The notes beneath the pieces are model-generated. The model was not told the origin of the DNA, did not search any database, and saw only the letters and a program-made list of their open reading frames with translations. Made by a program: the position numbers and the translations under genes. Below, piece by piece: positions 1-13,607 of a stretch of DNA of 64,000 nt. The first letter of the stretch is position 1. Every line of letters starts with the position of its first letter. The DNA is from Epiperipatus broadwayi (lineage: Eukaryota > Onychophora > Udeonychophora > Euonychophora > Peripatidae): assembly GCA_028023455.1 (NCBI GenBank), contig JAQFVV010012441.1, forward strand, positions 4,463,911 to 4,527,910, read 5' to 3'.

Positions 1-600
1 ATATGTTTAAAGTGTATTATAAGTATTCACTTTTTAAGCAATTTTCAGATGCATGTCTCTAATAAAAAATTGTGTTATATAACAAATAAAAATAAATATT
101 TTAGAATTATTATATACAACAAAAATTAAGTTTTATAATAGCAATACTATTTTTCATTTTAACTAAAATTAAACAATTTACATCATATTTTTAATATATT
201 ACATTGGAAATAAATTTTTATATATATTTTCTTAGTCTAATATCATAAAAATAAAAAGGTCAAATGTATTTGAAATATTAAACATTTAATTATATTATTT
301 ATAATTTACTATTGTGAATACAGTAATGAAAATGAAGCATATAACAAAAGAATAATATTTTTATCCAAACTATATGCTTTATTATTCACATACTTATTTT
401 TTGTTTTAAAAACTTACAATACAATTGATACTAACAATTTTTTATCCATATTATTGTTGTCATAGCTACAGAATTTAATGTTTCATATGTTAACGTATTC
501 ACCATCCAAAAATCAAAAAGAAAGCAAAAAAAAAAATAAAATAAAATAAAGACTGACATCTTAACACTTACTGAAATACATCTTAAATTTAAGTAGTATA
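1..600. repeat. Old duplicated AT-rich segment, copy 1 (partner at about 19.86-20.36 kb)
   Basis: This stretch aligns collinearly and in the same orientation with 19860-20360. Shared landmarks occur in the same order: AATAAAAATAAATA, ATACAACAAAAAT, AAACAATTTACA, then TATGCTTTA followed by ATTCACATA. Small indels and many substitutions separate the copies, so the duplication is old. The left boundary may lie outside the window. No coding capacity is visible. It is either an ancient interspersed repeat or a local segmental duplication; the sequence does not decide. Confidence 0.6.
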
Positions 601-861
601 ATATATTTATATTAATAACTTTATAAAAACAATGATTATCAAATATATAATGCTTTGAATATAAAATCATTTTATGAAGACAGTAACTGAATGCATAAAC
701 CATATTAATATATCAAGAATCAGATCCCAATAGAATCATTTTATCAGATTTGTAAATTCAAATGCTCACTTTCTTGTATCAAAGCTAATTTATTAATAAA
801 ATAAAAACAATTCTCTTTTAGTGATTTTCTAAGATATTATCTGGGCTATTTAATCAGCCAT

Positions 862-1262
862 TTATAAAAGCACCAAACTCTCCATGCAATGATAACACCA
901 AGTGAAAGTCTCAGTAATCAGTAAATGCAGGAAGGTTTATGCATAAAATCTTTATATAGTGACTACTCATCCAATATCATCAGAATAGTTTCTAGATTGT
1001 GGCTATCATCAGTGATGAGCCTTGGATTGAGAGCTGCAATTAGATCTTAGGATATAACGCAATCCTCCAGCAGCCACCTTTTACCTATTTGGTTAAGTGT
1101 AAAGTTATACATTTTAATGAAAGCCACAAGTTGGAAACTAATCTGGAGATGTTGGATGAGTAGGCACTAGATAGGGATTTTATGCATAAATCTTCTTGTC
1201 CATTGATTACAAAAGTTTGCACTTGGTGGCACTACTGTATAGAGAGTTTGGCACTTTTGTTA
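862..1262. mobile_element. Fold-back (MITE-like) element, family A
   Basis: The left arm (862-1018) is repeated in inverted form on the right (1105-1262), with an unpaired centre. Shared pieces include TTTATGCATAAAATC and its complement near 1180, ACTCATCCAA against TTGGATGAGT, and CAAACTCTC against GAGAGTTTG near the outer ends. Related copies lie at about 34.54 kb (partial), 35.23-35.53 kb and 61.08-61.34 kb. Long inverted arms, no ORF and several copies fit a non-autonomous fold-back DNA element. No transposase is visible and the superfamily is unassigned. Confidence 0.6.
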
Positions 1263-1299
1263 ATAGCATGTGTAAGCATTAGAAATGCTGATCATTTGA

Positions 1300-4220
1300 T
1301 GTTTGATGGTTTTATAAAATGATATATATATATATATCATAAAAATAGTATACGATAAAACGAAGTAATTCTACAATTTTCCATATACAATATATAAAAA
1401 TAAGTATATAGAAAGCACTATTCAAATTTGTTTCATGACATTAACTATCTATTTATTTGTATATATTGATAATTAAAATTGCAGAAATAATTTCAATATA
1501 TTATTTATATGTACATGTATGTGCATTTGTGTGCACAGCACAGCTTATTGTATTAAAAAAATAAATTTTTGCAAGAGTGATTGCATTTAATCTCTAAAAT
1601 TATTAGCCATGTATCCAGATGTATGTAATAAATACAGAATATATGCACTGTGTTGTGATAATATAAATTATATTTTGTTCAAATTCCCCTACCCTCTTGC
1701 ACACAAATACTTTATGTGCATTATACGCTTATCTAAATTAAGATTATAGTATAAACAAAATTAGAAACTATAATGCAGTTATTTAATAATGAATTGTAGG
1801 AACCCATTTACATAGAAATATACTGTGTGTTGGTTTACTGATTCACATTTATTCAAAAAATAAAACAATTACTGTACTGAATGTTTACTTTTTTAATAAA
1901 ATAAATAACAAAGTGTTGACTTGCATTTAAATATTCTCTTGACTATATTTCCTTGTTCAATAATTTTATGTAACATCAGTTTCATTATCAGCAGAATATA
2001 GTCTTTTAGTTGTTATGATGTTTTCAATTGTATATCAACTTCATATATAGTTACCGCTACTTGTCATTATCTGTTTTAGATTCTTAGGAACACTCTACAA
2101 TCACTAAGCTTTCTAATCCAATACAAGGACATTTTACAATTTTTTTAAATCAATAACTTTCATTTTATTGCTTAAGAAAGATATTTTATTAATTTTCTTA
2201 AATATCATACAACTTTCAGCATTATGTGTAGAAGTAATTTTTTTTACATGTAATATTGTATTAAAACAATAGGTCAAAAGTAAAAGATAAATGAAGAATA
2301 AATGTATATGTTTTCAGTATAATCTAAAGAAACATATGAATAATTGTAAAAACAGATAACACTCAGAAAAATGCCTACTGCTATATACAATTTATTAAGT
2401 TTATAAAATTTTAATGATTTTATTTTTATTTATTTATATACTTTTTACCTTTTTTAAGGATAATATTTAATCAAACTAGTGTATATTGATACTGTATATA
2501 TCATGGTTTCACTGTAAACCCATGCTTAAGTTTATGCAATAAAGTCTATATATCAAATCACAAATAAGATATTAGCAATAATAAATATTTAATTTTCATT
2601 CATATCTATGCAAAAAATACAATTGACAATTACTCCACTACTACATAAGTATTCTATCTTTTAAATTGAAACTTTTCCAGGTGTCTCTAAAAATACAGCT
2701 ATCAGTCTGAATCAATACATAATAAGTTGGTGCATAATATTTAAATTATAAATGCATAACTCAACTATTAAACACTATATATCATCAATCTGTGTATTGA
2801 ATGAGGCTGATGCCATAATTTTCTGGGACACTTGAAATAGTTCCCTTCTATGGAATAAAATATATGTATAACTTTGAGATAATATGTTTCTTTCTTTATA
2901 TAGTGACTAACTATTTTATTTTATTTGTCTAATATTTGTGGTGTGATTAACAATTTTGTTGAATACTTCAATAGGTACACATATACAAACACACCCACAT
3001 ATTAATAATTTTAGAAACCAATAAAAATCTCCCAGGGCTTTCTTTATTAAATTAAATTAACTATCTCTCATTGTCATCTTCTATCCATGAGTTCTAGCTA
3101 AGAAATAAACTATCAAGAATAACATTTGAAGTTTCAATTTAATTCATAAAGATGCTATTATAGCCTGAATCTACTTGCTTTTAGAAATCTTCATAAAGTG
3201 TTATCGACTTCTAAAATTATTACATCTTTTAAAATGCTGTCTTTAAGCCATATACTAAACAAGGAGTAATTTGTTTTATATATATAGTACACAAATATCT
3301 AATCTAAAAATTTAAATAGCACACAACATATATTTTTCAAGTGTAAAATATAATGTTACTATCATTTAAATCGAATAGCAATATTACGTATTTCACTATA
3401 AAATGCAGTCCAATTAATTTCATCGGATATACCAAGATAATTGCTAGGGCTTAAAGTAGAGCAATAATTAATATGACTTTTGTAAGGTAAGCAGCAGCGC
3501 TTTGATAAAACTGTGAAATTGAAACCAGCCTACTTTCAAATTGAAAGAAAAACGATGAAGGATTGATATACAGTTTAAAATCTTGACCTAATGGAGTGCG
3601 GCTTCTTTTTATTTTTACTTAAACTTGTTCATGTTATGAATTAGAGTAATTTCTCAGACATTTTAAGTTTTATATAATTATCAACAATTTTTTTATTGCA
3701 CAACTCACACACGTATATATTAATAAACACTCATCAATATTTGAAGCTTCTAGCTAAATAATCCGTAATAAATCTTCCAAATAAATATATAATCATCAAA
3801 TTTATATTTAAAAAAATGTATAGTTATACCTATAAATTACAAATTATTTTTTTAGAAAGTGCAATTTTTTACATTTTTCTAGCTAGAATGTTTGTTTACT
3901 TTATTCAAATTAAAAGATGGTTTGTAACCTCGTGTAATTTCCAGTATCAACCATTGAACGGCTCAATTTCCTTAGTTATCAATTACCACAGCATCATTTA
4001 GTCTGCTTAAGATTCTAAAGGTGTGCGCACGCTCATCTAATGCGGCAAAATTTATACTTTGAATTGTTTAAGGATTTTTTTTTCAAATAAATTATTTTGC
4101 TTGTATATTATCTTTAAAAAAATATCTCTGGATATGAAACCAAAAAATAGGATAATATAAATTAGGATTAATTGATATTTTTATAGTTATTTTTTTTTCA
4201 AATGAATTAAACATTGTAAA
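1300..4220. other. AT-rich noncoding DNA, no gene seen
   Basis: Only short AT-driven open frames and small TA runs are present. I see no RNA gene and no recognisable element. Confidence 0.5.
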
Positions 4221-4226
4221 CTGTTG

Positions 4227-4227
4227 A

Positions 4228-4268
<41 letters not shown>
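4227..4268. repeat. (ATT)n microsatellite
   Basis: Uninterrupted run of about 14 ATT units, followed nearby by short TA and T/A homopolymer tracts. Confidence 0.9.
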
Positions 4269-4270
<2 letters not shown>

Positions 4271-5043
4271 AGCAATACCAAAGCTATATATATATATAAT
4301 GGTTTTTTTTAAAAAAAAAACACAATATATATATAAAATAAACGAACTTTAAATAGCCAATGCAAAGCTAATATCTCTAAGAACGTGTCTTAGCGAAACA
4401 GTGAAATAATAAGGCTCATCATATTTAGTACTTTCCAGATAAAAAAAAAGTTATTCATCCTTAGCTAACTATTTAGTTCCATATCATTTGCAACCAATTT
4501 TAAATGTGCTCAGAGTCAGAAATTGATTGAATTTTTGGAAAAAATTTTAAGCTTGTTACTTTTTTAATTTTTATCCCTCCTACTTTCTTCATATAAGTTT
4601 AATATTTTAAATCGGAATTCGAACCCAATATATATTAAAGATTTTTTTTTAATCAACGCACTTTTCACCTCAAGTGCACCATGTCACATTTGACTACAGG
4701 TACTGAAATTCAGTTACACACTTTTAATTTTTGTGTCAGTGGGTGATTATAGTATTGTGGAAATGAGAAATAGTGATAAAAATAATACACAAAAAATCAT
4801 GACTATATATATATATAATATTGATGAACTGACATCTTTAAGAATTTTTACAAACTTTCAAACAGAAACATAAGTCCAACAGAAAGAGATTGGTTGATTT
4901 TTTAAAATTAAAAATTAATTCTATTAAATAAAAGTTTGATAAGAATTTCATATAAAAAGAAAAAAAAGTTTATAGATATAATAAACATCTCCATACTTCC
5001 CCATTCTTTTTAAATACATATAAATAAAGATATAATAACAGAC

Positions 5044-5135
5044 AAATGACCCCCAAAATACATTTCGTGATGAACCAGCACTCATCAGTTGGCTCAGGTC
5101 ACAATCTCTCAGTTCTTAAATTATTCATAGCAGTG
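5044..5135. repeat. Partial copy of dispersed fold-back family B
   Basis: It contains the family landmark GAACCAGCACTCATCAGTTG followed by GGCTCAGGTCACAATCTCTC. The same block occurs at 13.7, 22.0, 36.8, 39.7 and 43.0 kb. Only one arm is recognisable here. Confidence 0.5.
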
Positions 5136-5369
5136 CAAAGATTTTTTTGGTACTGCAGAGGTGAACAGTGAAGGAAATAGAAATCCTCACTGGTCTTGCT
5201 AGATATCCATTCTCTGATGAATATTAATTAGTTATTTAGGTTGGTTATATAAGCAAAATATATTCCAAACCCAGTAGACCCATTTTTTTAAGTTTATTTA
5301 GTGTGATGCTGAATCAAGATGATAAACGTGGCAAACAAAGGCAGTGGCATTGTACTATGATATTCTTCA

Positions 5370-5540
5370 ATATATATATATTGAATTAAATGTTTATATG
5401 GATTTTATTATATAGAAATGAGGAGATAATATCCATTAAATAGAGAAAAACTTTAACTTTTGATGTTACTAAAATTATCAATTACTACTAATTAATAATT
5501 CCTGAGGCAAATCAAATTTTTCTCATAATAGCTCTTATAT
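5370..5540 (+). repeat. Dispersed repeat family D, copy 1
   Basis: It carries GAAATGAGGAGATAATATCC, TTTTGATGTTACTA and AATTCCTGAGGC in this order. The same order is seen at 24.39-24.53 kb, and inverted pieces occur at 24.58-24.74 kb. No coding potential. Confidence 0.5.
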
Positions 5541-5574
5541 TATTTAAATAATGCATCGTTACTATTACATTTAT

Positions 5575-5850
5575 AATTGTAAATTGTATGTTATAATTGA
5601 CTAGTTGTTCATCTGCATTCAAAACAGGTTATATTTACTTGTTTAAAGAGATTTATTTGCACTTCTTTGTATTAATAATTTCACTCTCTGTAGTCAAATT
5701 TCAATCTTTGGAAACTATATAAACATTGTAGTTCATAAATAAGGATGGATTTCCATGTTCATTGATAAAGATAGATTGTCTTGGCAACGGATTGAGATTA
5801 TTGATTGATATTGATATAGGTATTACCAAAGTGTTGACTGCTTTCAATAA
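5575..5850 (+). repeat. Dispersed repeat family C, single copy
   Basis: Landmarks are GCATTCAAAACAGGTTATAT, GGAAACTATATAAACATTG, and CTTGGCAAC followed by a GATTGATATTGATA-like segment and AAGTGTTGACTG. The same series is found at 62.3-62.7 kb, and in reverse complement at 20.37-20.87 kb. No ORF; function unknown. Confidence 0.55.
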
Positions 5851-6750
5851 ATTTGTGGATGTCTAAAAAATCAAACTCATTATAAAATATTTAGAGGAAA
5901 GCAATTTTTTTTAAAGCAAGAAAAAAAAAATATTATGCTTTACCAAAAGTTGCAATATTAAAAATCTGAGAAATTTAGAATTTTACTATTAGAAGATAAT
6001 TTGTCACATCCATACATTTTTATAAATGTAGAAATTAATAACAACTAACAACTATTGAGAATAACTTTGAAAAAGACTTTAATATCTTGGATCTAGGAAT
6101 TCAATATTTATTTCAACCATATGGTATATAAAAAAACACTAAACTCAATGCAACTCGATGTCTTCAACTCTTTGAAAAATGGAAAGAGTTTTGATAACTG
6201 TTTTAAATCTAATTATTTGTGTCTAGTAACCATATTATTAAATACACAAAATTCCACCTATGAATAATAAGTTTGATATTTGTATTACAAAGTCTTGCAG
6301 CATTTCAAAGAAATTAGCAGAACTTAAATACTCTATGGTCAAACTATTGGGTAAAATTAACAAACACACACACAAAAAAACCAAAAGACCAGAGATAAAG
6401 GTTTACCAGTTTATTACAGATGAACCTAATAAGCTCTTATTGTTATAATATATCATGTTGGTGATTTTGTTCTGCCCTGTACAATATGGAGATGTGAAGA
6501 AAATGACTGCATCCAGCAATGTTGAGAAGTAAGTTATAAATTATTTTAATAGCATTACCATGTAACAGTTTTGAGTCTTATTTATACATTTATATGTGAA
6601 TTTATCTGTATACATATCTATCTACATCCATTAATCTAGTCATCCCTTATCAAGCCATTTTCACCTTCTTACCTTTCTATTCATCTACCTATTTCCTTGT
6701 ATTTCTGTATCCACTTACTCATCTACCCAATAGTCACAAACTTTCCTCCA

Positions 6751-7520
<770 letters not shown>

Positions 7521-7559
7521 CACTATCTATTTATCTGTACACATCACATTTCTATTAGT

Positions 7560-9478
7560 CTTTTATTTTCTATTAATTTACAATAGTTCATTAACACTGA
7601 ACCATTACTCTTAAATTTTGAATTTATTTATTTTACTCACATTGAATATAATTGGTGGGTAAAATAGTGTTCATGAAATGACAAAGGTACTTGACCATTT
7701 TGATGTACATGTCTGTGCTATAAATATGTATTACAGTTTGTGACTATAAAATTAATTTCAAAATCCGTAAGATGATTTAGAATTGACTTATCTATAGATT
7801 GTTTACCTAAAAAAGTCTTATGCTTTTTAATAATATAAAAAATTCAAGGTTGTTATTCTGGATTCAAATCCAAGGTTATGGGAATTCCATGTGCATATAC
7901 AATCACTCATTGCATTACCAAACTCTTTTCAGAAAAAAAAAACATTTTTCAAATTTGTCTAAGAAATATATGTTGCTTTGATTGTTCATATTTTTTCTCA
8001 TGAGAAATAAACTATTTTTATTTTACTTTAGTCTGTATTGATTTTATTTCCCAAAGTTATACAATTTTCAGCATCCTGCATTATTGTTCTACTATTGTTA
8101 ATTTCTGTCATTTCAAAGCATGACTACTTTTCCCCTTGATTTATGCATTATGCATATTTGTTTGTTTTCCTGTTAATATTTTCTATTTTGATTCCAGATT
8201 TCTTTTTTTTTTTAATAATTACTTTATCACATGTAGATATTAGTTATTGGATGTATTCTAAATGAATATATGATAATATAAGATATTAAGAGATAACATA
8301 AATTTATTTTATATTCAGCATTAATAGTAAATCAATAGCTCAGGAAAGTGTATTATAAGTACTTTTAAATAAGTGTTTAGAACAGCTTCTATTGAGACTG
8401 TATACACACATTTTTATAAAGATTTATCAGCTTGAGAAAATGGTCTAAATCATTCTTCAACAACTTAAAGCTCCATTTGAATTCGACCATCATTGTAAAC
8501 TGTTCTCGGTCCATTGAAGAACAATGATTTTTTTTATAATTGATCCAATTTTTTCAAACCAAAGATTTATTTTCTCACATCATGCAGAAAACTTCCTTAT
8601 CTCAATCCAGTCATTTTATATAGGGTTGTTTTCTAGTATAAATTCTTGGTAACAATTTTAAGACTTTTTCCGATGTTAATCTGTTATCATTTCGTTGTTT
8701 GACAATTTATCCAATTTAATTCCATTTCAGTCTGTTAATTTTATTAGTAATATCAATTATACTTTGTTTTTTTTTCTTCTAAACACTTTCACACATATAC
8801 ATGTATATTAATTTAATAAACACAAATATGTAAAACTATTAAAACTATTGTATTTATTTCTCTCTATGAAATTTTTGACAACTTATGACTTTATATATAG
8901 ACATGTTTAATAAAAAGGCAACTAATCTTGTAGAGGATGTGTGTTTCAATCAATCAAACCTGACTTCATCAGCTAATCAAGAAACCGTTTAGATAATTTT
9001 TACATATTGAAAATGTTTATTTGAAGGCATAATTATTTAGAAATGTATTGGATTATGAATTGTATTTTGGTAATTCCAATGAAATGACACAAAGGAGTCT
9101 TTAGATAAATTAATAGAAAAAATGACATTCAAAATTTAATGTCATATTGAGCACTATGAATTTATTTAAATAAAAACTAAATTTCTATGATTAATGTGAT
9201 TTTATTTGGTTACCCAAGCCTTTGATTGACAGAAACATATATCTTACAAAATGTCAATTGGTTTTTTTTTTTTTTACAAAGTGGTTATATATAAATAAGA
9301 TTGGAAGCTTTTATGAATATCCATAGAGGGCGTACATACAATAAAATTAATAGATTATATATATATACAGCTATTTAATTAGAATAACTACCATTGCAAC
9401 TTGGAGTTTGAGTTCATCAGTTTATTTGCCCAAAATTCACAAACAAAACATTCTCTTCAGGTAGATGATCTACACCCA
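7560..9478. other. AT-rich noncoding DNA, no gene seen
   Basis: Only short spurious open frames and homopolymer tracts. Nothing assigned. Confidence 0.5.
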
Positions 9479-9494
9479 TTCTAACTAGTCTTTT

Positions 9495-9606
9495 TTTTTT
9501 TCTTCATATGTCATAGCATCGGCCGGGACGCGAACCCACACCCGTTTGCAACCAACTACTTGCTTGCAAGGCGGGTGCGATGACCTCTCGGCTAACAACG
9601 CTTGAC
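9495..9606 (-). mobile_element. tRNA-derived SINE (family S1), copy 1, with TSD
   Basis: Read on the minus strand it begins GTCAAGCGTTGTTAGCCGAG and contains a box-A-like GTTAGCCGAGAGGTC and a box-B-like GGGTTCGCGTCCC. It ends GATGCTATGACATATGAAG plus an A run (a T run on the plus strand). It is flanked by a 12-bp direct repeat AACTAGTCTTTT at 9483-9494 and 9607-9618. A length near 110 bp, internal pol III boxes, an A-rich tail and a target-site duplication (TSD) fit a short tRNA-type SINE moved by a LINE. The long region between the anticodon-like arm and box B suggests a type II (Leu/Ser-like) tRNA ancestor, which is tentative. Confidence 0.85.
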
Positions 9607-9718
9607 AACTAGTCTTTTAATAGTAATCATAAAAGAGCATCCAGTTTATTCTTGCTAAAAAATAACGATCCCAAAAGATGGATAATATCTTATATTGGAG
9701 GTCAAATAATATTGAGCC

Positions 9719-9825
9719 AGTCAAGCATTGGTGATCGAGAGGTCAGCGACAGCTGCTTTAAAAGCAGTTGTCCCGGGTTAGCGGGTTCGCTTCCCGGCTG
9801 GTGCTATGACACATGAGAAAAAAAT
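9719..9825 (+). mobile_element. tRNA-derived SINE (family S1), copy 2, with TSD
   Basis: Same family as the copy 110 bp upstream, in opposite orientation. It starts near TCAAGCATTGGTGATCGAGA, has an anticodon-stem-like CTGCTTTAAAAGCAG and a box-B-like GGGTTCGCTTCCC, and ends ATGACACATGAG plus an A run. A perfect 14-bp TSD, AATAATATTGAGCC, lies at 9705-9718 and 9826-9839. The box sequences are intact, so pol III transcription is plausible but not demonstrable here. Confidence 0.88.
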
Positions 9826-9989
9826 AATAATATTGAGCCTCTGATTGCACTGTAGTGCGACAATAATTGGAAATAAGTTGATTGCATTCTCTTACAAACA
9901 TTGATCAAGTGATTACTTTTCAATAACATTAGGTCACCATGCGTATCTGTCTCTGAATAAGTTTATTTAACATCTGATTCTGAGAACTG

Positions 9990-11560
9990 TAAACTCCCTG
10001 ACTAATTTGGTGCAATAGTAAAGAAAGCGGCGTCACATTCTGTGCTCGAACTTTATATAAACATCCTAACAATAAACCCATAAGATTATTATTTTTTAAA
10101 ATAAAGTTTTAGATAAAACAGATTTTTTTCAAGCGCAGATGTAAAAAATTTTTTTTTAAATGGCCACATTCCTAAATAAAAAAATAAATACTAAAGCAAA
10201 TAATTATTAACTCTTAAGGATAAATATTATTAAATATCGTTTTTAGATATTTAACCACTAACATACACACAAATACATCTCGATAATATTATTTAAATTA
10301 AAAATTCATTAGAACTAGACGGAATTTTTATTTACTAACTCATTTCTTTTAAAAATTCATTTACTTAAAAAAAAAAAAAAAAAAATGTAAAATTATTATT
10401 GTTATATAAAGTAGAATTTTAAACCTCAATCTTTTATATTCACGTTAATAATTAGAAATTCCAATGCTTATTTGAACATCCAATTTAAAATTTCATTGAA
10501 AATATTTAATACTGTAATCAAATCTTTGAATAACGACATCTTCGTTGAATCTTCAGTAATCGGACATGCTAACCGATAAATTTAATAATGTACCGGCGGC
10601 ATCTTCAATAAAAGGCAATTTCTAATCTATATGAAATAACTCTAAATCTACTTAGAAAATCTCTGCCGTAATAAAAAAAGGAAATTTATGAATATAAGCT
10701 GCAATCTTTAATTATTTAATTATTGCAATTTCTTCTAATTATTTTTAAACCAAATTTGAAAATAATCAAATTCATATTTAGATAAAATATTAATCCATGC
10801 AGTATTTTTTTTTTTTTGTAATGACGGTTTGTAATTTACTTGTTGCGGTATCAATTTTTTATTTAAAAAATATAAAAAAACCTATTAAGCTACTTATGTA
10901 GTTTTGGTTTCATTAATTAGATTAACTATCTCTCCTTGCTTTTGTGTTCTTCTAGTTATATATATATTAAAAACTTCCATGTGCAACAATAATACATGTC
11001 CGCTATACATACGTCCTAAATTCGAATCCAGTCTGAATTTTTTTAAAAAAGCAGGTTTAGACATATGCTACAAATGAATATATATATCTTCTTTAGGTGT
11101 AGAATAAAACGATAATAACTAACTGTCATATGGCGAATCAGAAAATATGCCAAGTCAAAAGTTCTTTCTTATTTTTCTTATTACTATTAGAATGACCTTT
11201 TCCATGTAAGGACAATTTTGCTTTCTCTTTAATTATATATAAATAAACTATAATTGATAATAGCTGGAAATATATAATTTCTGGATCATAGCAAAATTAT
11301 TATGAAAATCATATAAATTATTAATATATAAAATATACTTTGTTTAAATATAATGAAATGTTTTACAAACATTTACAGTAAAGATGTTATGCCATATGAG
11401 ATTAAAAATGTGTCTGTTGTTTATTTTTTTTAAATAAAGGGAATAGTCAAACTTTTAGTAATTATTATGGAATATCATAATTATCCCTTATAGTAAAAGG
11501 ACTTTCAATTATTTGGTTGAATAGGTTGATTCCAGTCATATTAAGAATCATAATGCACTG
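9990..11560. other. Noncoding DNA, locally CpG-containing
   Basis: No gene or element recognised. The part around 10020-10070 and 10530-10620 has more CpG (for example GCGGCGTC and ACCGGCGGC) than the surroundings, which may mean single-copy or unmethylated DNA. Confidence 0.4.
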
Positions 11561-11574
11561 CAGATATGATTTTT

Positions 11575-12290
11575 TTTGCCAGGAAAATGTAAGAGAGTAA
11601 TTTATATATTGCTTTTATTGATTTAGTAAAGACATTTGATTCAGTTAATGGTACACATCTATGGTACTATTCAAAATTAGTTGCTTGTTGTCCAAAGTCT
11701 ATTGGTATATACAGTTTCTAATTGATGAAATACAAAGAAGTGTTATTAATACTGGTATAATACCTGAGATATTTAAATGAAAACTGGTGTTAAACTAGGG
11801 TATGGATTTTTATGATGTTGATTTTTGAATTGTTTATCAGTACATTGGTTTGGTGATGGAATGTTTCAACTTGAGTGGATTAAATGTGAACAAACATTTT
11901 ATTTTTTTGTATTCAGGATTTACAGAATGCTAATGATTGGCTAATTGTGTCAATTCCAAAGGTGATCTACAGAAAGTAATTACCATTTTGAATGTTATAA
12001 ATAAAAAGATTGATTTAATAATTATTGTTTTAAAATCTCAAATTATGTATCAGCCAGTGTCTACATGAAAAATACTCAGAAATTTTTAAGCGTAGTTAGT
12101 CATCAATTTAAAAGTACAAACCAATTCAAATATCTGGATAATTTGATAAATAGAATGATGGACTTGGATATTGAGATGCATTATGGAACCCACTTTAAAA
12201 GTCATCACAGGAAAATAAATAATGCAATCTAGATAAGTTGTGTACAGAACTATTACTTAATGTAATTTGTTATATTGAAGTAAACCTTGG
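11575..12290 (+). pseudogene. Decayed non-LTR (LINE) reverse transcriptase fragment
   Basis: No long ORF remains, but plus-strand reading frames recover reverse transcriptase landmarks. Near 11605-11680 the translation is YIAFIDLVKTFDSVNG followed by LWYYSKL, matching the motif xFIDLxKAFDxVxxxxLW of LINE palm domains. Near 12110-12175 the translation is NQFKYLDNLINRMMDLDIE, matching the post-catalytic FKYLGSxI segment. The catalytic FADD is not recognisable. Several frameshifts and stops separate these pieces. The clade is unresolved. Confidence 0.65.
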
Positions 12291-13314
12291 ATGCTAGAGA
12301 TGTAAACTAGATAGGTTTCAATTAAAGATGTTCCATAAAAATTTTAAAACAGAATGCCAAAGTCATAAAAACAAATAATATATTCTTTAACTTGTAAGAT
12401 GTGATGCTATAAAATCCACTTTTGTAAAGTCATATCTTCTTTGTATTGGATATGCAAAACATAAATGATGGAAGATTTCATAAAAGGGTGTTTTAAGGTG
12501 ATCTTGAGCATCAATTTCAGGAGAGAAGTAGATCCCATTTATGTTTAAAAATATATCAAAGATATTTTTAAAAAGTGCAATATTCATTGTTTCCATTAGG
12601 AAAATATAGAAAATAACTAAATACATTAGAAAACAGCATTGCAAAATATTAAAGAAGCAGAAAAATAAACCATATTCTATAAGTGGATGTATTTATGGTT
12701 CATAGGCTGATTTGCATTTTCATTATAAAATGCATCTGTAGAACACTTTTTATCCATTTTTCTTTGAATTGGAATGGTTATTCTCATTTATGAGTGACTT
12801 TCAATGATAATGATATGCAATGCAAGTTTATTGTATCTAAAACTTATTGTTAAAGAACATCTGATTAAATATAACTAATGCATTTGGTTAAATGAATAAA
12901 CAATTTTACATAATTTTCAATTTAAATTTTAATATATTGTACCATCTTGATCATACCTTGATTTTTAAAAAAATAAATGTTAAAGGTCATTTATTTTACA
13001 AAGTTGTTGATTATTCAAGTTGTCAAATGGTATCTCATCTAATTTTTTTAAGTTATTAAGAGACTCACAAAATATAAAACATAATATTTCAACTTGTTTT
13101 TATTTTCTCTTCCTAAAAAAATAATACGCAGTAGATTTGATGACTTATTTAGTTATTTAAAGTGAAAGACCTGAATTTTATAGAGTTAAAATAATGTTGT
13201 TTATTTATATATTTTAATAGAGATTTTAATAGATCAATAATGATTATATTTTTATGTGCATGTATTATTTTAAAATTACAAATATTTTAAAAATTAGAAA
13301 TATTTTAAAATAAT

Positions 13315-13495
13315 ATATATTAAGGCTATAACCTTAAGACTATGCACCTAAAATGTGACAGTAAGGACCTCTGCAAATCTAAACACAAGATTAACAACTT
13401 TAAAAGACAAGAGCGATAATCTTGTATTTAGATTTGTAGAGGTCCTTACTGTCATATTTTAGGCACATAGTCTTAAGGTTATAGCCTTAATATAT
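13315..13495. repeat. Hairpin: 79-bp inverted repeat, 23-bp spacer
   Basis: Arms at 13315-13393 and 13417-13495 are complementary over 79 bp with five mismatches by hand alignment. All five are transitions, and two adjacent ones (CA against TG) look like independent decay of one CpG. No ORF. It could be a small fold-back element or an inverted duplication, and it would form a strong RNA hairpin if transcribed. Confidence 0.9.
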
Positions 13496-13607
13496 TTTGA
13501 GTATGCACTTTACAAATTATTAAATATTTTAAAAGTAATATTTATAAACCCAGAATGTATAATGTTTATAACAATTTTTTTAAAAAAAAAAAACATGATG
13601 TATTTTT

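Noticed and set aside
9495-9825. Functional tRNA genes
   Set aside because: The sequences do not fold as complete tRNAs by eye. They occur in several dispersed copies with A-rich tails and target-site duplications, so they are SINEs.
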